A stretch of DNA of 64,000 nucleotides from Lichina pygmaea (lineage: Eukaryota > Ascomycota > Lichinomycetes > Lichinales > Lichinaceae): positions 868,001 through 932,000 of the forward strand of contig OY730170.1 in NCBI GenBank assembly GCA_963422465.1, read 5' to 3'. The notes beneath the pieces were generated by a model. It worked only from the letters and a program-made list of their open reading frames with translations, was not told the DNA's origin and made no database searches. A program made the translations under genes and the position numbers. Positions 32,541 through 49,647 of the stretch are shown here, one piece after another (the first letter of the stretch is position 1; each line of letters begins with the position of its first letter).

Positions 32541-34620
32541 CTAGCTCGTACCGGCGATCGGCGGGGTGCCGGTACGGATGTAGCAGAACTTGTCGATCAA
32601 CTCGAGGTAGGCCTTCGAGTGCGGCGCCGGCCGCTGCGAGATGTAAGCGTCGGGTCGCATGTAGACCGAGGCCGTTGTCGTCGTCGTCGTCGTCGTCGTC
32701 GTCGCCCCCGGCGTCGTCATCGAGCTCGTCCGAGCGGGGGGGCTGCCGGGTACGTCCTTCACGACGGGGCTCGACGTGAGCCCCGGCTCCGGCGGGCTGG
32801 TTACGATCGTCGTCGGCGCGAACGTCGCCGACGCCCGGCGTGATCCGGCGCCGAACCAGCTGCTGCTGCCGCCGTTGTCGTTGTCGTTGTCGTTGTCGTC
32901 GTCGTCGTCGTCGTCGTCGAGCGTGGTCGAGGAGGCGGACTTGACGGCGGCCGACAGCGAGGCGCCAAAGTCGTAACGACCGCCGAACATCTGACCGCCG
33001 TAGCTGTTGCGTCGTGCCCGGATCGAGCGGTCGCTCTCGCCGGACGAGTCGTCGGCGTCCGAGTCCAGCCCTTCCAGCGCCTCCCTGGTCAAGCGCGACG
33101 ACGACCTCAGGTTCAGGTCGCCAAAGTTGTAGCGACCCTCGAAGCGGCCGAGGTCGTCCGAGGCGGCCTGCGGCATCGAGAACGGTCGAGCCGCGCCCGA
33201 GCGGTTGCGCTGGATCGCGGACAAGGGGCGTGCGCCCAATCCCGACAGCGGCTGAGCGAAGTTGCCGTTGTTGTTGTTGTTGTCGTCGTTCTTCTTCTTC
33301 TTCCGGACCGCCGCCGCCAGGGGGGACGAGCACGGCTTCCTCACAAACGACACCTTGAAGTTGGCCTGACCGTTGTTGTCCCACAGCTCCATGCCGGCCA
33401 CGCTGTAGCGGACGCAGAAGAGGAGCGTCTTGGAGTCGAGCTTGGCCTGGTCGGCGAGCCGGATCGAGAAGTGGAAGCGGTCGCAGCCGTCGTCGACGCG
33501 GCCGCGCACGCCGGGGTCGTACTCGGCCACGACCTCGGACGTCGTCTTCCAGTGGTCGAGCGTGAAGCGGGCCACGACGGTCTTGTGGAAGGCCAGGTTC
33601 GCGACGGCGACGGCGCCGACGAGGCTGTCGCGGTCCTTGGACAGGAAGACGCGCTCGACGCGGACCGGCAGAGCGCGCCGCTCGGCGCCGTCGGCCGGCG
33701 GGAAGTTGGCCAGCACGATGTCCCACTCGAAGGCGGACGGGGAGGAGCGCGGCGACGGGAACGACTCGTCGCCCGAGGAGAAGGGATACTCGCTGTCGGT
33801 CTCGAGACCGTCGACGGGAGACGACCCGGCGCTGACGGCCAGGGGTCGGTCCACCTTCAAGAAGTGCCGCACGTGCTCGAGCTGAGAGTCGAAGTGGACC
33901 GCTTTGGAATAGGTCGGGGTGCCGGGCATGCTCAGGGGCCGCCGGCGCGACGGGGCGCGCAGGGCCGGCTTGACCAGCTCGCCCGACTTCTTCCGGACCA
34001 TGCTCGGCCGCGGCGACGACGTCTCGGTCTCGTCGCTGTCGTGGGGCGACGTCGTCGCACCCTGATCAAACCGGATGGCGCTGTCGGTGCTGGACCGCGA
34101 GTGGGACACCTTGCGGGCGCCGCGCGAGAGGGGCGGAGTGGCGCTCAAGAAGCCGTTCGGCCACGAGGTGGCCTGGTCCGACTGCTGCTGTTGCTGCTGC
34201 CGTTGCTGCCGTTGCTGCCGGGGCTGCGCCTGCGCCTGCGCCTGCGGCGACGGAGGTTCCGATTCGAGGGCTTCGGCGTCGCGGGACGCCTCGGCATACT
34301 GGACGCCGGCGAAGTCGGCCCGTTGTCGTTCGAGGGTCCGGATGGCCTCCTGCAGCCCGGACAGATTCGTCCGGGGAGGACCGCGGGCCTTGCGGCGCAA
34401 GCTCTTTCCGTCCTCGTCGCTGGACGTCTGCATCGAATCCGGCGGAGACATGACGGCGCCTCCGGGCATCCGGGCGCTGCTGACCGGCGGCGGTGGTTGC
34501 CGAAAGGCGTCGAGTCGAGAAGTCTGTTGGTCGGGCCGGTCCTGTTCGCCGCCGACCTCCGGTGAGATCTCTTCGGGGGTCGAGGTAAGAGCCCCGTCCG
34601 TCCGATCTGCCTCTTTCGTG

Positions 34621-34654
<34 letters not shown>

Positions 34655-34862
34655 ACGCCGCGGCTGCCTTGGACATGGACGGTGTACGTCGATGGCGGGT
34701 CAGATAGGACGTCGACCGGGGCAAGCTCGCCTTGCCGGGCGGATTCGAGGCAGGCGCCGACGCTTGGAAAGGCGTGTCGACGCTGGGGCTCTTTGCTGTC
34801 GCCGTGGGCGAGTGCTGACCCGAGTGAAGGGGGGATTGGTGAGTGGGCGGCGTGTAAGGCAT
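32541..34862 (-). CDS. Protein phosphatase 1 regulatory subunit with CBM21 domain (Gac1/Pig-like)
   Basis: Targets type 1 phosphatase to glycogen. The frame is uninterrupted from ATG 34862 (MPYTPPTHQSP, my choice because further upstream there is only GTG) to 32541, 773 residues. A PP1-binding RVxF motif is visible as KAVHF (about residue 320). A CBM21 carbohydrate/phosphatase-targeting domain spans about 376-507. It begins FEWDIVLANFPP, contains VRVERVFLSKDRDSLVGAVAV, VARFTLDHWKTTSEVVAEY and the typical DRFHFSI, and ends GMELWDNNGQANFKVSF. The last residues YLELIDKFCYIRTG form a tail motif I associate with fungal members. Runs of Thr (near 34640 and 32690) and Asp/Asn (near 32900) reflect GTC/GAC trinucleotide expansions. 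The N-terminal 300 residues look disordered. Confidence 0.88.
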
Positions 34863-37800
34863 CTTTAAGAAGGTCTGAGATAAGGGCAAGGCAAGGATGT
34901 CGACGTCGGTAGGTTGGTCTTCGTTCGGGGCCGCTTCCAGACGGCAACAGAGGTCGCACGTTCGAGCCACGGAGAGGTTCGAGATGGCGAGAAAGCCAGC
35001 TCCCAGCGAGGGGCACGACGAGAGACGTTATCGTGGCGTCTTCGAGACCATCGGGACCGGCTGCCGGACGGGAGCGGGCGTCGAACAAGGAGGCGAAGTC
35101 CTACGATGCCGATCGGAATTAGCCTCCTGCCGAAGATGGCGCTGCTCGGATCGATAGCTCTCCGGACCCCGGACCGTCCAGGGAGATCTTCCCCTGACCG
35201 TGTGGCGTCGGAGACGGGCACCGACGACCCCACCAGCCGCGCACGCAGGATACCTCCGAGGGAAGCAGACGAGGCCCCTCGCTGGCGGGCCGGACGAGAC
35301 CGAGACCGAGACCGACAAAGACGAACTCACCTTCCAAGTGCGAAGCTCGGAGAAGGTCCGCGGTCTAGACGGCCGGGGCGCGGGTCGGACGGCGAGGTGG
35401 GTATGGGCTCGAGCGCGTGAGTGGGAGGAGAGGGTCGACCGAGGTCAACAGGGCGGTGATGATGGAGTCAGCGGGTCAACCGTGGGCTCGAGGGATGATT
35501 CGACACGCCGTCCGAATCCCAGGGCAAGATGGTCATGGAGTTCGTTTCCGAAACAGTCGTCGTGGTCGTCGTCGTCGTCGTCGTCGTCGTCGTTGTCGGT
35601 CCCGGTCTTCGCCGACGGTCGGAATTAAGGAAAAGAGGTGAGAATGAAAGGGGCAAGCAAGAACCAACGCACAGCACTGCGTCGTCACGAAGATGGAAGA
35701 TCCCCCCGGTTCGAGGTGGATGAGAAGGACACCCCGAGACGAGAGGTCATGAGGGGGGAGGGGGAGGAGTGAGAGGAGGAGGAGGGGAGGGAGGAGGAGG
35801 AGGATGCGGATGACAACAGTGAATGGCCGTCGACCTGAGAGATAAATAGGTCGAAGACGACTCGGTCCTTTTTTTTTTTTTTCCTCTTCAGCAACAACAA
35901 CAACGAAAGGCAGGTGGGCATGGTGGGATAATTCGAATTCTGAATTCATTTGGATTTTCGTTCCGTGGAGATTGATTTTCGTTTTCGGATTTCGGATTCG
36001 GAGAGTGAATCATGCCCGTGGGACGGCAACTGGTCGGAGAGCGAGCGGAAAGCTGCGGGCCGCTCGGTGCTGGTTTCTTATGACTTCTGACAGGGTTCGC
36101 CGTCTGCGGCCTAGTGATCGGTCGGCTCGGCCGCAAGCGGCTCGTCGTGGCCGAGCCGGAACTTTGTGCTTCTCTCGGTACCCTGTGAGTGTCGTTGAGA
36201 CGCCGGGTACAAAGTATCGTGACTTACGTCGGTGGGGCGGGCAACGGCCTTCTGTATAGCCGCTTGCTTATCTCGCGCCGTCCCACAGCGCCGCCGAACG
36301 CCGACGAGGGGGGGGGGGGGGGACACAGCCACCGGAACTCTGCTGGCGGAGCTCGATGGCATCTCGGCACCACCACCATCACACCACCGGCCCTCACCAG
36401 CTTAGTGGACCATCACCGTCGACTCTGCAGTACTCAATACGTACGGAAGTACGGAGTACGCATGTACGTACGTACGCAGAAGTACGTGGTGTTGCGGAAG
36501 TACAGATGCAGGATGTTCGGTCCTCGGACAGTGTGGCAGGTCGGCGTTCGGGTCGACGTATTAAATCCGATAGATCACCCCCCGCCGGATCGCGAGTGTT
36601 TTGTCACCGACCTCGCAACCACAGCAGTATTGTCTTACGGTGGCGTTGCTTCTCACGCTCCGGCTTGGCCGTGGAGATGGAGAGGAGGTCTGTCATTTGC
36701 GGACGTCTGTCCGTCTCGACGAGAAGTCGTCGCGGTCGAGACCTCGCTGCGAAGTCTGGAATGGAGAGCTGCTCTCCCTCCTTTGTACGTACATCGTACG
36801 TAACGTACGTGCATGCAGTACTATGATGTACTACAGTACAGTGGATCTACAGTACAGATGCTGAGGATCAAACACGGTGGTGGAGTTGCCGTCGAGGCCG
36901 AAGACACCGCAAGCGCTTGTTGAGGCCCCAACGGCAGGAGAAGAAAATCCAATTCTCCGTACGGGTGGGCACGGACCAGCCGACGCGAGATTTGCCCCTC
37001 ACCTGTCGCGGCTGTCGAGTGCCATCTTCTCTCGACGCAGCTTGTGTCGGCGGTGATTCCACCATCCGTCCAGGCATCCTCACTGGACGACGGACGAGCC
37101 GGTCGGCCACGAGACTGACCGGTTCCAGGAGGCAAGTCGGGTTCTTTTATACGTCAACGCGAACTTGATCGCGGCGATACGAGTACGTCGGTTTCCGTCT
37201 CCATTCACGTGTCAACAGCGCTAGAAGGAGTTAAGGCTCGCATGGAGGCGGCACGGGCTGACAGGCGGCCAAGCAGGACACTCGAACTCGAACTGGGATG
37301 GTACGCTTCCCCTTGATGCAGCCGGGCTGGAGCTTCAGCAGGCAACTACTGCAACAGCAAGCGAGGATGTCGCCGCATGTCATGTCATTACGCACAGAAT
37401 TGCGAGCGAAGACCTCGTTTCTTTTCTCTAGCCCGAGCAAAGTCAAAAGCCGTTCGACGAGCGGCAAAAGGCTTTGCGACGACGGCCGGTCATGTGACGT
37501 CACTGTGACTTTTGACTGTGGCCTTGGTGTTGCGAAGGAAAAGTCGGTGCCGCCACCAACATCGCCGCTCACGGCATCCGTGAGGGGCCCAGTTTGACCT
37601 GGTACCATGATCCACGGTGTGACGATGTCACCATCACTAACGTCCAGCTAGCTCTAGGCTTTCCTCTTGGAGCCGCCCAGTTCCAGCTGTCCATGTTCGT
37701 ACCCTCGTAGGAGGCGTACTGGGAGAGTCGAGACGCAGCAGTTGCATGCTTGGAGGGGCCGCGATCGGTCGCTCGCTGGGCTGACGGCTGTCCCCAACGC

Positions 37801-39051
37801 TGCGTGATCACGACAGCGCAAGCGGCGGAAGTGTCGGCGCGCCCATTGGTCCGTCGGCGGCTAGAGCTGAGGGTGCCCCACCAAGGCACGTGACGTACCC
37901 CGCGGCAGCCCCGCGGTGGGGTCAGCCTCGCCGAAATCGGAGCTCCTTGGAACGAGCCCGGAAAGAGCCTTGGTGGACCACACAAGTACTCGTATGAACA
38001 GGCTGCAAGGGACAAGTCGAGATCCGCTGATTCCTGATCATCAAACGGTACGTACGTACGGAGTATGTTGACACAAACGAGAATCCGTCAAGATACTTCT
38101 ACGACGACGATGAAGAATCAACAACGACGACGTCAGCAATGGAGGCGAACGAATCCGATGATTTCTATGCCAAGCTTCGAGAGGAGCTAGGACTTTCGTG
38201 CGCCGAGCGAAATGCCGAGCCAGGCCCGCGTGCGGAACCGAGCACTCGAGAAACAGTCGGCATCGACCTCCGACCCTTCAACGGATGTCGAGTGGCGCGC
38301 GCCGTCAGGGTTTGTGGTCCCCGTCGTTGAAAAGACCGTGCGTGCCCTTCGCGACATGCGCGAACATTGCTACACTCTCGCGTTGCGACCAACGTCGATT
38401 CGTGGCGGACGGAGTGAGAAACTCAGTCCAGGTCGAGACGCAGAGCGAAATTCAGCTCCCGAAGCCGCCAGGGCGCGGTACGGCGTGGGGTGCAGATCCA
38501 CCCTGCATGAATTTACACCTTGCCTCTGCAGGGAAGACCCTGGACGTCGCGCCCGGGCCGAGATCGGAGGCGCGGTTGGACAGCTGTCACGACGGTTCGC
38601 GGCGCAACCGCTTCTTGAGGCATGGCCGAGTCGCTAATTGATGTTCGAGCAGGCGACACAAGAAGCGAACCCAGTTCGGTCGAGAAGCGCCGACACAGGG
38701 ATCGTCAGGCGGCTGTCCGTGTAACCTCGGTCGCTGATCGAGCACCTGCATCGTCCCTCGCGTCCCAACAGCGTCGGCCGTCCGTGACACGATCTTATCT
38801 AGGTTCGACCGGCCTGCACACGCCGCATTCGGGCAGTCGGTCCCACCTGCCTCGAGAGATAAGCCTGCAGTCCCGACTATCTAGATGCCCACAGTCCCAG
38901 GTCATCGATCTGTTGATTGTAGTCACCAGCTATGCTCTCGACCACGCATACAAATCTATGTGCAAGAGCACGTCCGTTACCCAACCTCAACTGGGCCTTG
39001 CGCATCTGTTGGTCTGCCATCGACCGCACTGGCATCTATATCTGGATGAGT
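34863..39051. other. Intergenic, 4.2 kb
   Basis: No firmly supported gene. Noted: a (GTC)n array (35563-35597), a poly-T run (35869-35882), G15 (36308-36322), GTAC clusters (36438-36486, 36785-36842, 38047-38061) and a TGACGTCA site (37495-37502). An ATG at 38139 opens a frame of 63 codons (MEANESDDFYAKLREELG); the other two plus-strand frames then stay open to about 38640. This could be a small spliced gene, but I could not join the frames with good splice sites. Confidence 0.45.
36308..36322. repeat. Poly-G tract, 15 nt
   Basis: G15 in intergenic DNA. Confidence 0.9.
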
Positions 39052-39060
39052 ATATTCAGA

Positions 39061-39272
39061 CAGTCAAACTCCACTATTCACACTCTAATATCTAGAAGTC
39101 TTCTTTCTACCAGTCACTACAAGATTTCCTTTTGCTACATCCTCTAGTCACCCCCAGTCTTCAGTTTTTATTCCTCTAAAGGTTTTCTGAAGAAAACCAC
39201 TCTTAGCTAGAAGATCTGCATGGCTGAAAAGCTACTATCAGTGTAAGAATCAAATAAAAAAATAAAAATAAA
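39061..39272 (+). mobile_element. 5'-truncated retroelement copy (family B, copy 2)
   Basis: A 212-bp insertion flanked by the 9-bp direct repeat ATATTCAGA (39052-39060 and 39273-39281). It is homologous to the 3' part of 12639-12897, ending GTAAGAATC followed by an A-rich tail of ATAAAA units. The two copies are truncated at different 5' points and lie at unrelated target sites, as expected for independent LINE-type insertions. Confidence 0.75.
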
Positions 39273-39648
39273 ATATTCAGAGTCATGAGAAGATCTGGAT
39301 CCATCTCTACAGCACATACCTCCATGTGTACTACAGGGTCACTGAGCACCCACCGTCCTGACGACCCTCTACGGAACCCCGCAGCCAGAGGCCAGAGCAG
39401 GAGCCAGAGCTCACAGTACGAATGACGTACTTTGGACAGGCACGACACTGCCGGTACGGTCGAGTATGATTCCCCCTCATCGCACTCTCGCGCAGCTCTG
39501 CTGTACATCATGCACAGAGAAACGTACAGTACGTACGGTACTTTCTGTACATTTGCTAGAAACCGTATGTCTAGTATGTCGTCAGCCAAGCACGGAAAAA
39601 CCCCTGTTCTGATGGAGCATCGGACGGGAAACTGCACTGGCGGGATCA

Positions 39649-39883
39649 CCCCCCCCCCCCCCCCCCCCCCCAACGCTGCTGTCCAGAACACGTGAAGGTG
39701 TGTGTGGTGTGTGGTAAGAGCTCTGGGCTCGACCGCGGCGGCTGCATGGATCATATGGCAGGACAAGCGATCAAGTTGTTTAGATGGAGTTTGATGTACG
39801 CCAGCTTAGTAGCCATTCACCTGCGTTGAGAAGACTCCGGCGCGCCCACGACTCCACAGCAGCCCCCCCCCCCCCCCCCCCCC
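39649..39883. repeat. Poly-C tracts C23 and C21
   Basis: C23 at 39649-39671 and C21 at 39863-39883. The second lies 30 bp beyond the SMC3 stop codon, so it would be a G21 tract in the SMC3 3' untranslated region. Confidence 0.9.
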
Positions 39884-39912
39884 GCAACTCCCCGAGTCCG
39901 TCCACGCAAACG

Positions 39913-44931
<5,019 letters not shown>

Positions 44932-46767
44932 ATGTCTAACAGTCAAGAACAAGCTGGTGACCCTCCATCGGCTGAACCTGGGGCGCCAGGGGAAGACGAG
45001 GTAGGGCAGGATCTAAGCCAAGCAGACAATGACGAGGGTGGCTACTCTGATATCCTTTCGGGTATCGAGGAGGATGAAGATGATAGGAACGACGAAGATC
45101 GTGAGATTGAAGAGCTCGACGTGAACACATCAGCTAGTGCAATCACCAAGAACTACAACCGCCAGAAGCGACTTCAAGTCGTGACTGCAGATGCAAACGC
45201 ACCACGGTCATCGTGGCCCAAGACCAATCCCCAGAAACCCAAGGCCAATGTCTCAGCCTATGTCGACGACCAGCTGAGCAGTCTCTCAAAACACACGTCG
45301 AAGATCAAGCTTGATCGCATCCAGCCCGGCTCGGGGAAGGGTGACCGAACGACGGACAAAGACAAGAGCGACCGAGCCACGACCGAGCTGGTTCTCGATC
45401 CCCGCACTCGGATGATCCTCTTGAAGATGATCAACAAAGGCATCGTGAGCGAGATCAACGGCTGCATATCAACCGGGAAGGAGGCCAACGTCTACCATGC
45501 GCTCTCCTGCTCGGACGAGGACGACGACGGTTCTCCCCCGGTGACTCTGCACCGGGCCATCAAGGTCTACAAGACCTCGATCCTCGTGTTCAAAGACCGT
45601 GACAAGTATATGACGGGGGAATTTCGTTTCCGTCAGGGCTACAACAAGAACAACAATCGCGCGATGGTCAAGCTATGGGCCGAGAAAGAAATGCGAAATT
45701 TGAAGCGGCTACAGAGTGCCGGAATCCCTAGTCCGGAGGCGGTCTACTTGCGGCTGCACGTTCTCGTCATGGCCTTCATCGGCGATGACAACGGCTGGCC
45801 GGCGCCTTTGCTGCGCGAGGTCGAGTTGCCAGGCCCGGACGCAGAAGCGAAGTGGCGGAGGCTGTACTTTCAGCTGCTTGGCTACATGCGCATCATGTAC
45901 CAGACGTGTCGACTCGTGCATGCCGATCTCAGCGGGTACAACGTCTTGTACCACCGGGAAAAGCTGTGGATCATCGACGTCAGTCAGAGCGTCGAGCACG
46001 ATCATCCGCGAAGCCTCGAGTTCCTGCGGATGGATGTCAAGAACGTGAACGACTTCTTTGCCAGAAAGGGCGTGGCTACGCTGCCGGACAGAAGGATATT
46101 CGGCTTCGTCACCGTGTCTGGCGCAAGCGTGGATCTGGACGGCATGGAAGAGACCCTCGAGAAACTGTCCGAGATGCAGGATGGGCCCGACGGTGGAGAC
46201 ATTGCGGCCGATGGAGTCGATGTCGATACTGAAGTCTTTCGCAACCAGTACATCCCACAGACCTTGGAACAAGTGTACGACGTGGAGCGGGACGCCGAGA
46301 AGGTCGGTCGTGGGGAGGGCGAAGAGCTCGTCTACCGAGGACTGCTCGCTGACAACGTCGCCGCGTCTCGTCATGCGGACGATGGTGCCACTCCGACTGA
46401 CGGCAAGGTGATGGACGCCGTGATGGCTGACGGCACGGCTGGCCGACAAACGGACGGCGACGAGAACGAGACAGACGAGGGGCAGGGGCACGACGGGAGC
46501 GTCGACACGGAAGACGGCCGACATCGGGTACCAAGAGGCAAGCGGTTCGAGGACAAGGACAGCAAAAAGGTAAGCGGTCTGTCGAGACGATGTGCTTTCG
46601 CCACGATGGCGGACGAGCTCTCTATCTGCCATGTGACGCTTACCGCCCTGGACGAGCAGGAGCACAAGAAGCAGGTCAAGGAGGAGAAGCGAGAGCAGCG
46701 GAAGGCCAAGATGCCAAAACACGTCAAGAAGAGGCTGGTAGCCGCGTCAGCGCGGCACAAGAAATGA
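44932..46767 (+). CDS. RIO1: RIO1 atypical serine kinase
   Basis: Protein kinase/ATPase needed for late 40S ribosomal subunit maturation. Proposed exons 44932-46569 and 46660-46767 give 581 residues. RIO-family landmarks: the phosphate loop STGKEANVYHA (about 178), catalytic lysine in RAIKVYKTS, the RIO1 segment FKDRDKYMTGEFRFRQGY, the catalytic loop LVHADLSGYN (about 328-336), and the metal-binding IIDVSQSVEHDHP. The acidic N-terminus and the long basic C-terminus (KREQRKAKMPKHVKKR) are usual. The last intron (90 nt, GTAAGC donor, GAGCAG acceptor) joins KDSKK to EHKKQVKEEK, the normal RIO1 ending. Unspliced, it would stay in frame with no stop and add 30 residues. Divergent from SMC3 and convergent with ATG17. 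Confidence 0.96.
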   Translation: MSNSQEQAGDPPSAEPGAPGEDEVGQDLSQADNDEGGYSDILSGIEEDEDDRNDEDREIEELDVNTSASAITKNYNRQKRLQVVTADANAPRSSWPKTNPQKPKANVSAYVDDQLSSLSKHTSKIKLDRIQPGSGKGDRTTDKDKSDRATTELVLDPRTRMILLKMINKGIVSEINGCISTGKEANVYHALSCSDEDDDGSPPVTLHRAIKVYKTSILVFKDRDKYMTGEFRFRQGYNKNNNRAMVKLWAEKEMRNLKRLQSAGIPSPEAVYLRLHVLVMAFIGDDNGWPAPLLREVELPGPDAEAKWRRLYFQLLGYMRIMYQTCRLVHADLSGYNVLYHREKLWIIDVSQSVEHDHPRSLEFLRMDVKNVNDFFARKGVATLPDRRIFGFVTVSGASVDLDGMEETLEKLSEMQDGPDGGDIAADGVDVDTEVFRNQYIPQTLEQVYDVERDAEKVGRGEGEELVYRGLLADNVAASRHADDGATPTDGKVMDAVMADGTAGRQTDGDENETDEGQGHDGSVDTEDGRHRVPRGKRFEDKDSKKVSGLSRRCAFATMADELSICHVTLTALDEQEHKKQVKEEKREQRKAKMPKHVKKRLVAASARHKK

Positions 46768-47194
46768 GACGAGAGAATATCTCTTCCGCCGATGGCATCA
46801 GCTGCTACGAGTCTTGCATCATCCCATTGGGGATCTACAGCATCCGCCTTAACCCATGTACTGTACGTATCCTCCCATACCCCCAGCTTGGCGATTTGCC
46901 GTTGCGCCTTTGCCTCGTTCGCCGACGCCCTGCTTGTTTTCGGATGATGCAACTTGCTATTCCTTGGTCTCAATGGCGCGGCCGGAGCGGAAGCGTCTCG
47001 GGGTCAACCGAAACCTCCTCGGTCGGTGTCAGCGCCGTGGGAGACGAAGAGGTCGAACGAGCTCAGGGCGCAAGATTGGACGACGAGCTCACTGCCGAGA
47101 GAAAGAGAGCCCTGACGAGCAAGTTCGATGCGTCGATCAAGTCTCGCACGATCATGTCATCTACTCTGGCGTCGACATGCTCATGCGTGGTGTT
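46768..47194. other. Convergent intergenic region RIO1 / ATG17
   Basis: 427 bp holding the 3' ends of both genes. No further feature seen. Confidence 0.6.
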
Positions 47195-48967
47195 TCATAG
47201 TCGCCGTTTCTGTCTGCGCGCAGCCTGCTCCAAGACGGCCCGCGGGATGTCGGGGATGTCGTCGCCGTCGGCGTGTACGGCGGCAATCTCGAATCGCACA
47301 GGCGGATCCGTCAGGCCCGACCAGATCTGCGCCGGCAGGAAGTCGCCCTGGTCTCGTCGAAAGGCCTCCCTCGCGGCCAGGTCAGCTTCGCGTGCCGGGT
47401 CAGCTCCGTCACCACCATCCTGGGCGCTCAAGTCAGAGCGGCCACGAGAGTCCTTACCTTCGTATAGCTTCTTCAGTTTCGTCGTGGCTTTACGCACGGC
47501 CGTGTCCGCCGCGGCCCGCATCTCCTTCCGCCGTCCGATCTCGAGAAGCATGCGGTCGTACGCGGCCAGGAAATTCTCGTAGAACTCTCGAAGACTGTCC
47601 AGCTCCTCCATGCGGTCGCAAATCTGCTGTCTCTGGTCGTCCCACCTGCTCAGGAAGTCGCGGCCGTGCTGGACGTAAGCCGACAACCGGGCTCCCGTCT
47701 CCTCGAGTTGGTTGAACGCCCTCGACGCGTTGGCGTGGACCGCCGCCTGCAGGTTCAGCTGGCACGTGAGGTCGTCGGACTGGGCCTCCATCTCCACCAG
47801 TCGATCTCGGATCTCGAGGACGACGTCGTCCAGCTCGGCCGCGTCCTTGGTCAAGACGGCGAGCATCTCGCGTCTGTCCTCGTCGCTGATGGGCTCCACC
47901 GGCGTGTTCTCGCCGCCGCCGCCGTCGTCGTGGTGGCGAGCCTGGATGACCATCGGCAGATCGCCGGTGATGTCCTCGGCAGCGGCCCCTCCGCCTTCGG
48001 TGTGCTTGAGCGCGGTGACGCAGAGGTCGAAGTGGCGGACCAGCGACTCGAGAAGCCCCGCCATCTCCTCTGCCTGCGTCTCCAGCGACCGCATGATCAC
48101 AGGCAGCGACACCTCTAGTCCGTCCGAGCCACCAGATTGCGTGTATGTCGCCGCCAGCGAGCGCTTGACCGTCTCGAGATCTCGGTCGAATCGCTCCATC
48201 GAGCTGACCAGATCGTGGTGCGCTTCCTGCCGGGGGCACGTCGACCGCCCATTCAGCTCCTTCCTCCAAGAGTATCTTCCACACGGCTCCCTGTCTCCGT
48301 AGGGCTTACTTGAGTTCGGTCGATGCAACCCCGAAGTCCCGATTTGAGCTTCTCCATGCCATCGCCATCGATGTAATCGTGAAGCGTCTTCTGCTGCGCG
48401 TGCTGCGGCGGCGTTCGGAGCTCTCGCTCATTGTCTGCTGGTCTCAGGCTCGACTCGACCAAGGTCGACTTGAGCAGATCGACAGTCGCTTGCAGCCGAG
48501 CATCGGTATCGTCCAAGTCGCGGAGGGTGGCCTGTACGAGAGCCACTTAGCCCGATGCCACCGCGTCCCAAACGGGCTCGTTCCGCTGGCCGGGGGAATG
48601 TCGACATCCTCACCTCGAATTCCGCTCGACCCTTCCACGCGATGTTCTCGACGCCGTTCTTGACGCGCGACAGGATCTTCAGCTGCCCGGCGATGCCGTC
48701 CCTGAGGAAAGCCGAGCGGGCCCGCAGCTCGACGCTCTCGACCAGGGCCTCGCGCGCCGAATGCACAATGTTGTTGGCCCGCCATACCTGATCCGTCGCG
48801 GCGAGCGACCGCTTGGACGCCAGCAGGTAGTCCAGCAGCTTCTCGAGCGTCACCGGTGTCGCGGCTGGATCGTCCGGCACCCCATCGAGCTGCTGCAAGC
48901 TCTGGGCGGGTCTCTCCGCCGCCGCCAGCGTCGTCGCTGGCCCTCCTTCGCTATGCTCTTCGGTCAT
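47195..48967 (-). CDS. ATG17: Autophagy scaffold ATG17
   Basis: Scaffold of the Atg1 kinase complex that starts autophagosome formation. Proposed exons 48967-48614, 48531-48310 and 48226-47195 give 535 residues. Typical of filamentous-fungal Atg17 are LLASKRSLAATDQVWRANNI near the N-terminus, SAREALVESVELRARSAFLR, GQLKILSRVKNGVE, LRDLDDTDARLQATVDLLKST with VESSLRP, and LHDYIDGDGMEKLKSGL. The remainder is long and helical, in line with the crescent-shaped all-helical fold. It ends with a GDFLPAQIWSGLTDPPVRFEI block. The start is the first true ATG (48967); the frame extends further upstream only through GTG. Intron 1 joins AEFE to ATLRDLDD. It is divergent from the SCON-2 gene with 680 bp between. 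Confidence 0.88.
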
Positions 48968-49647
48968 GTCTGACGAGCTGTCAGGCACGTCCGGCAGTTG
49001 TGAGATTCATCACTTTCGACACGGCACTGATGTAGCGATCCTGCTTAGTCATATGTAATATGGTCATCCCTTCTCGGTACGGCTCCTGTGCAATTAGCTT
49101 CAGACTAGCGCAGTCCGTAGGGCAGATTGTAATGACTAAGCACGGAACCTTATCTCGATACCACCTGATGATCAGATTAGCGTCTCGCCTAGCGAGCTTC
49201 TACAGTACCGCGGCCATGCAGACCCATCACGTTAGCGGCGGGCAAGATCGTCCAATAGTCACGTGATCCAGTGTCACACTTCGTAAAGACCCTTGCGGGT
49301 TGGGGCGAAGTGCGACATATGGAAATGCACTGTATGTCATCGACGCAACAACTTGCGTGATCCGAAAAGGGGGGATTTGTAGATGACGAAAGAGCGCCAG
49401 GGCAACTGGAGATAAGGGAGCCACAGTACTGAAGTCTGTGGCCGAGAACGATGCTGGTGGAAAGCTGCGTCAAGCCATTCTTGTTGAACCATCACCGGCC
49501 AATCGGCCCGATGCTTGCGCCTGATCCTGCCCGATCCTGTGGCCACCACTCGCTGAATATCTCTGTACGATCGAGGGGTCGATCCTGTAACTGGAGCCTC
49601 GTTTCAGAGGAAGGAAGAGGGAGGGAGAGAGAGGCGGCAGACGAAAG
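48968..49647. promoter_or_regulatory. Divergent promoter ATG17 / SCON-2 with CCAAT and TCACGTGA
   Basis: 680 bp. CCAAT at 49252-49256 is followed two bases later by TCACGTGATC (49259-49268), the same pair of motifs as in the SMC3/RIO1 promoter. A CACGTG site is attractive upstream of a sulfur regulator, because Cbf1 acts with the sulfur activator in yeast. I did not find a clear CYS3-type ATGRYRYCAT site. Confidence 0.4.
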
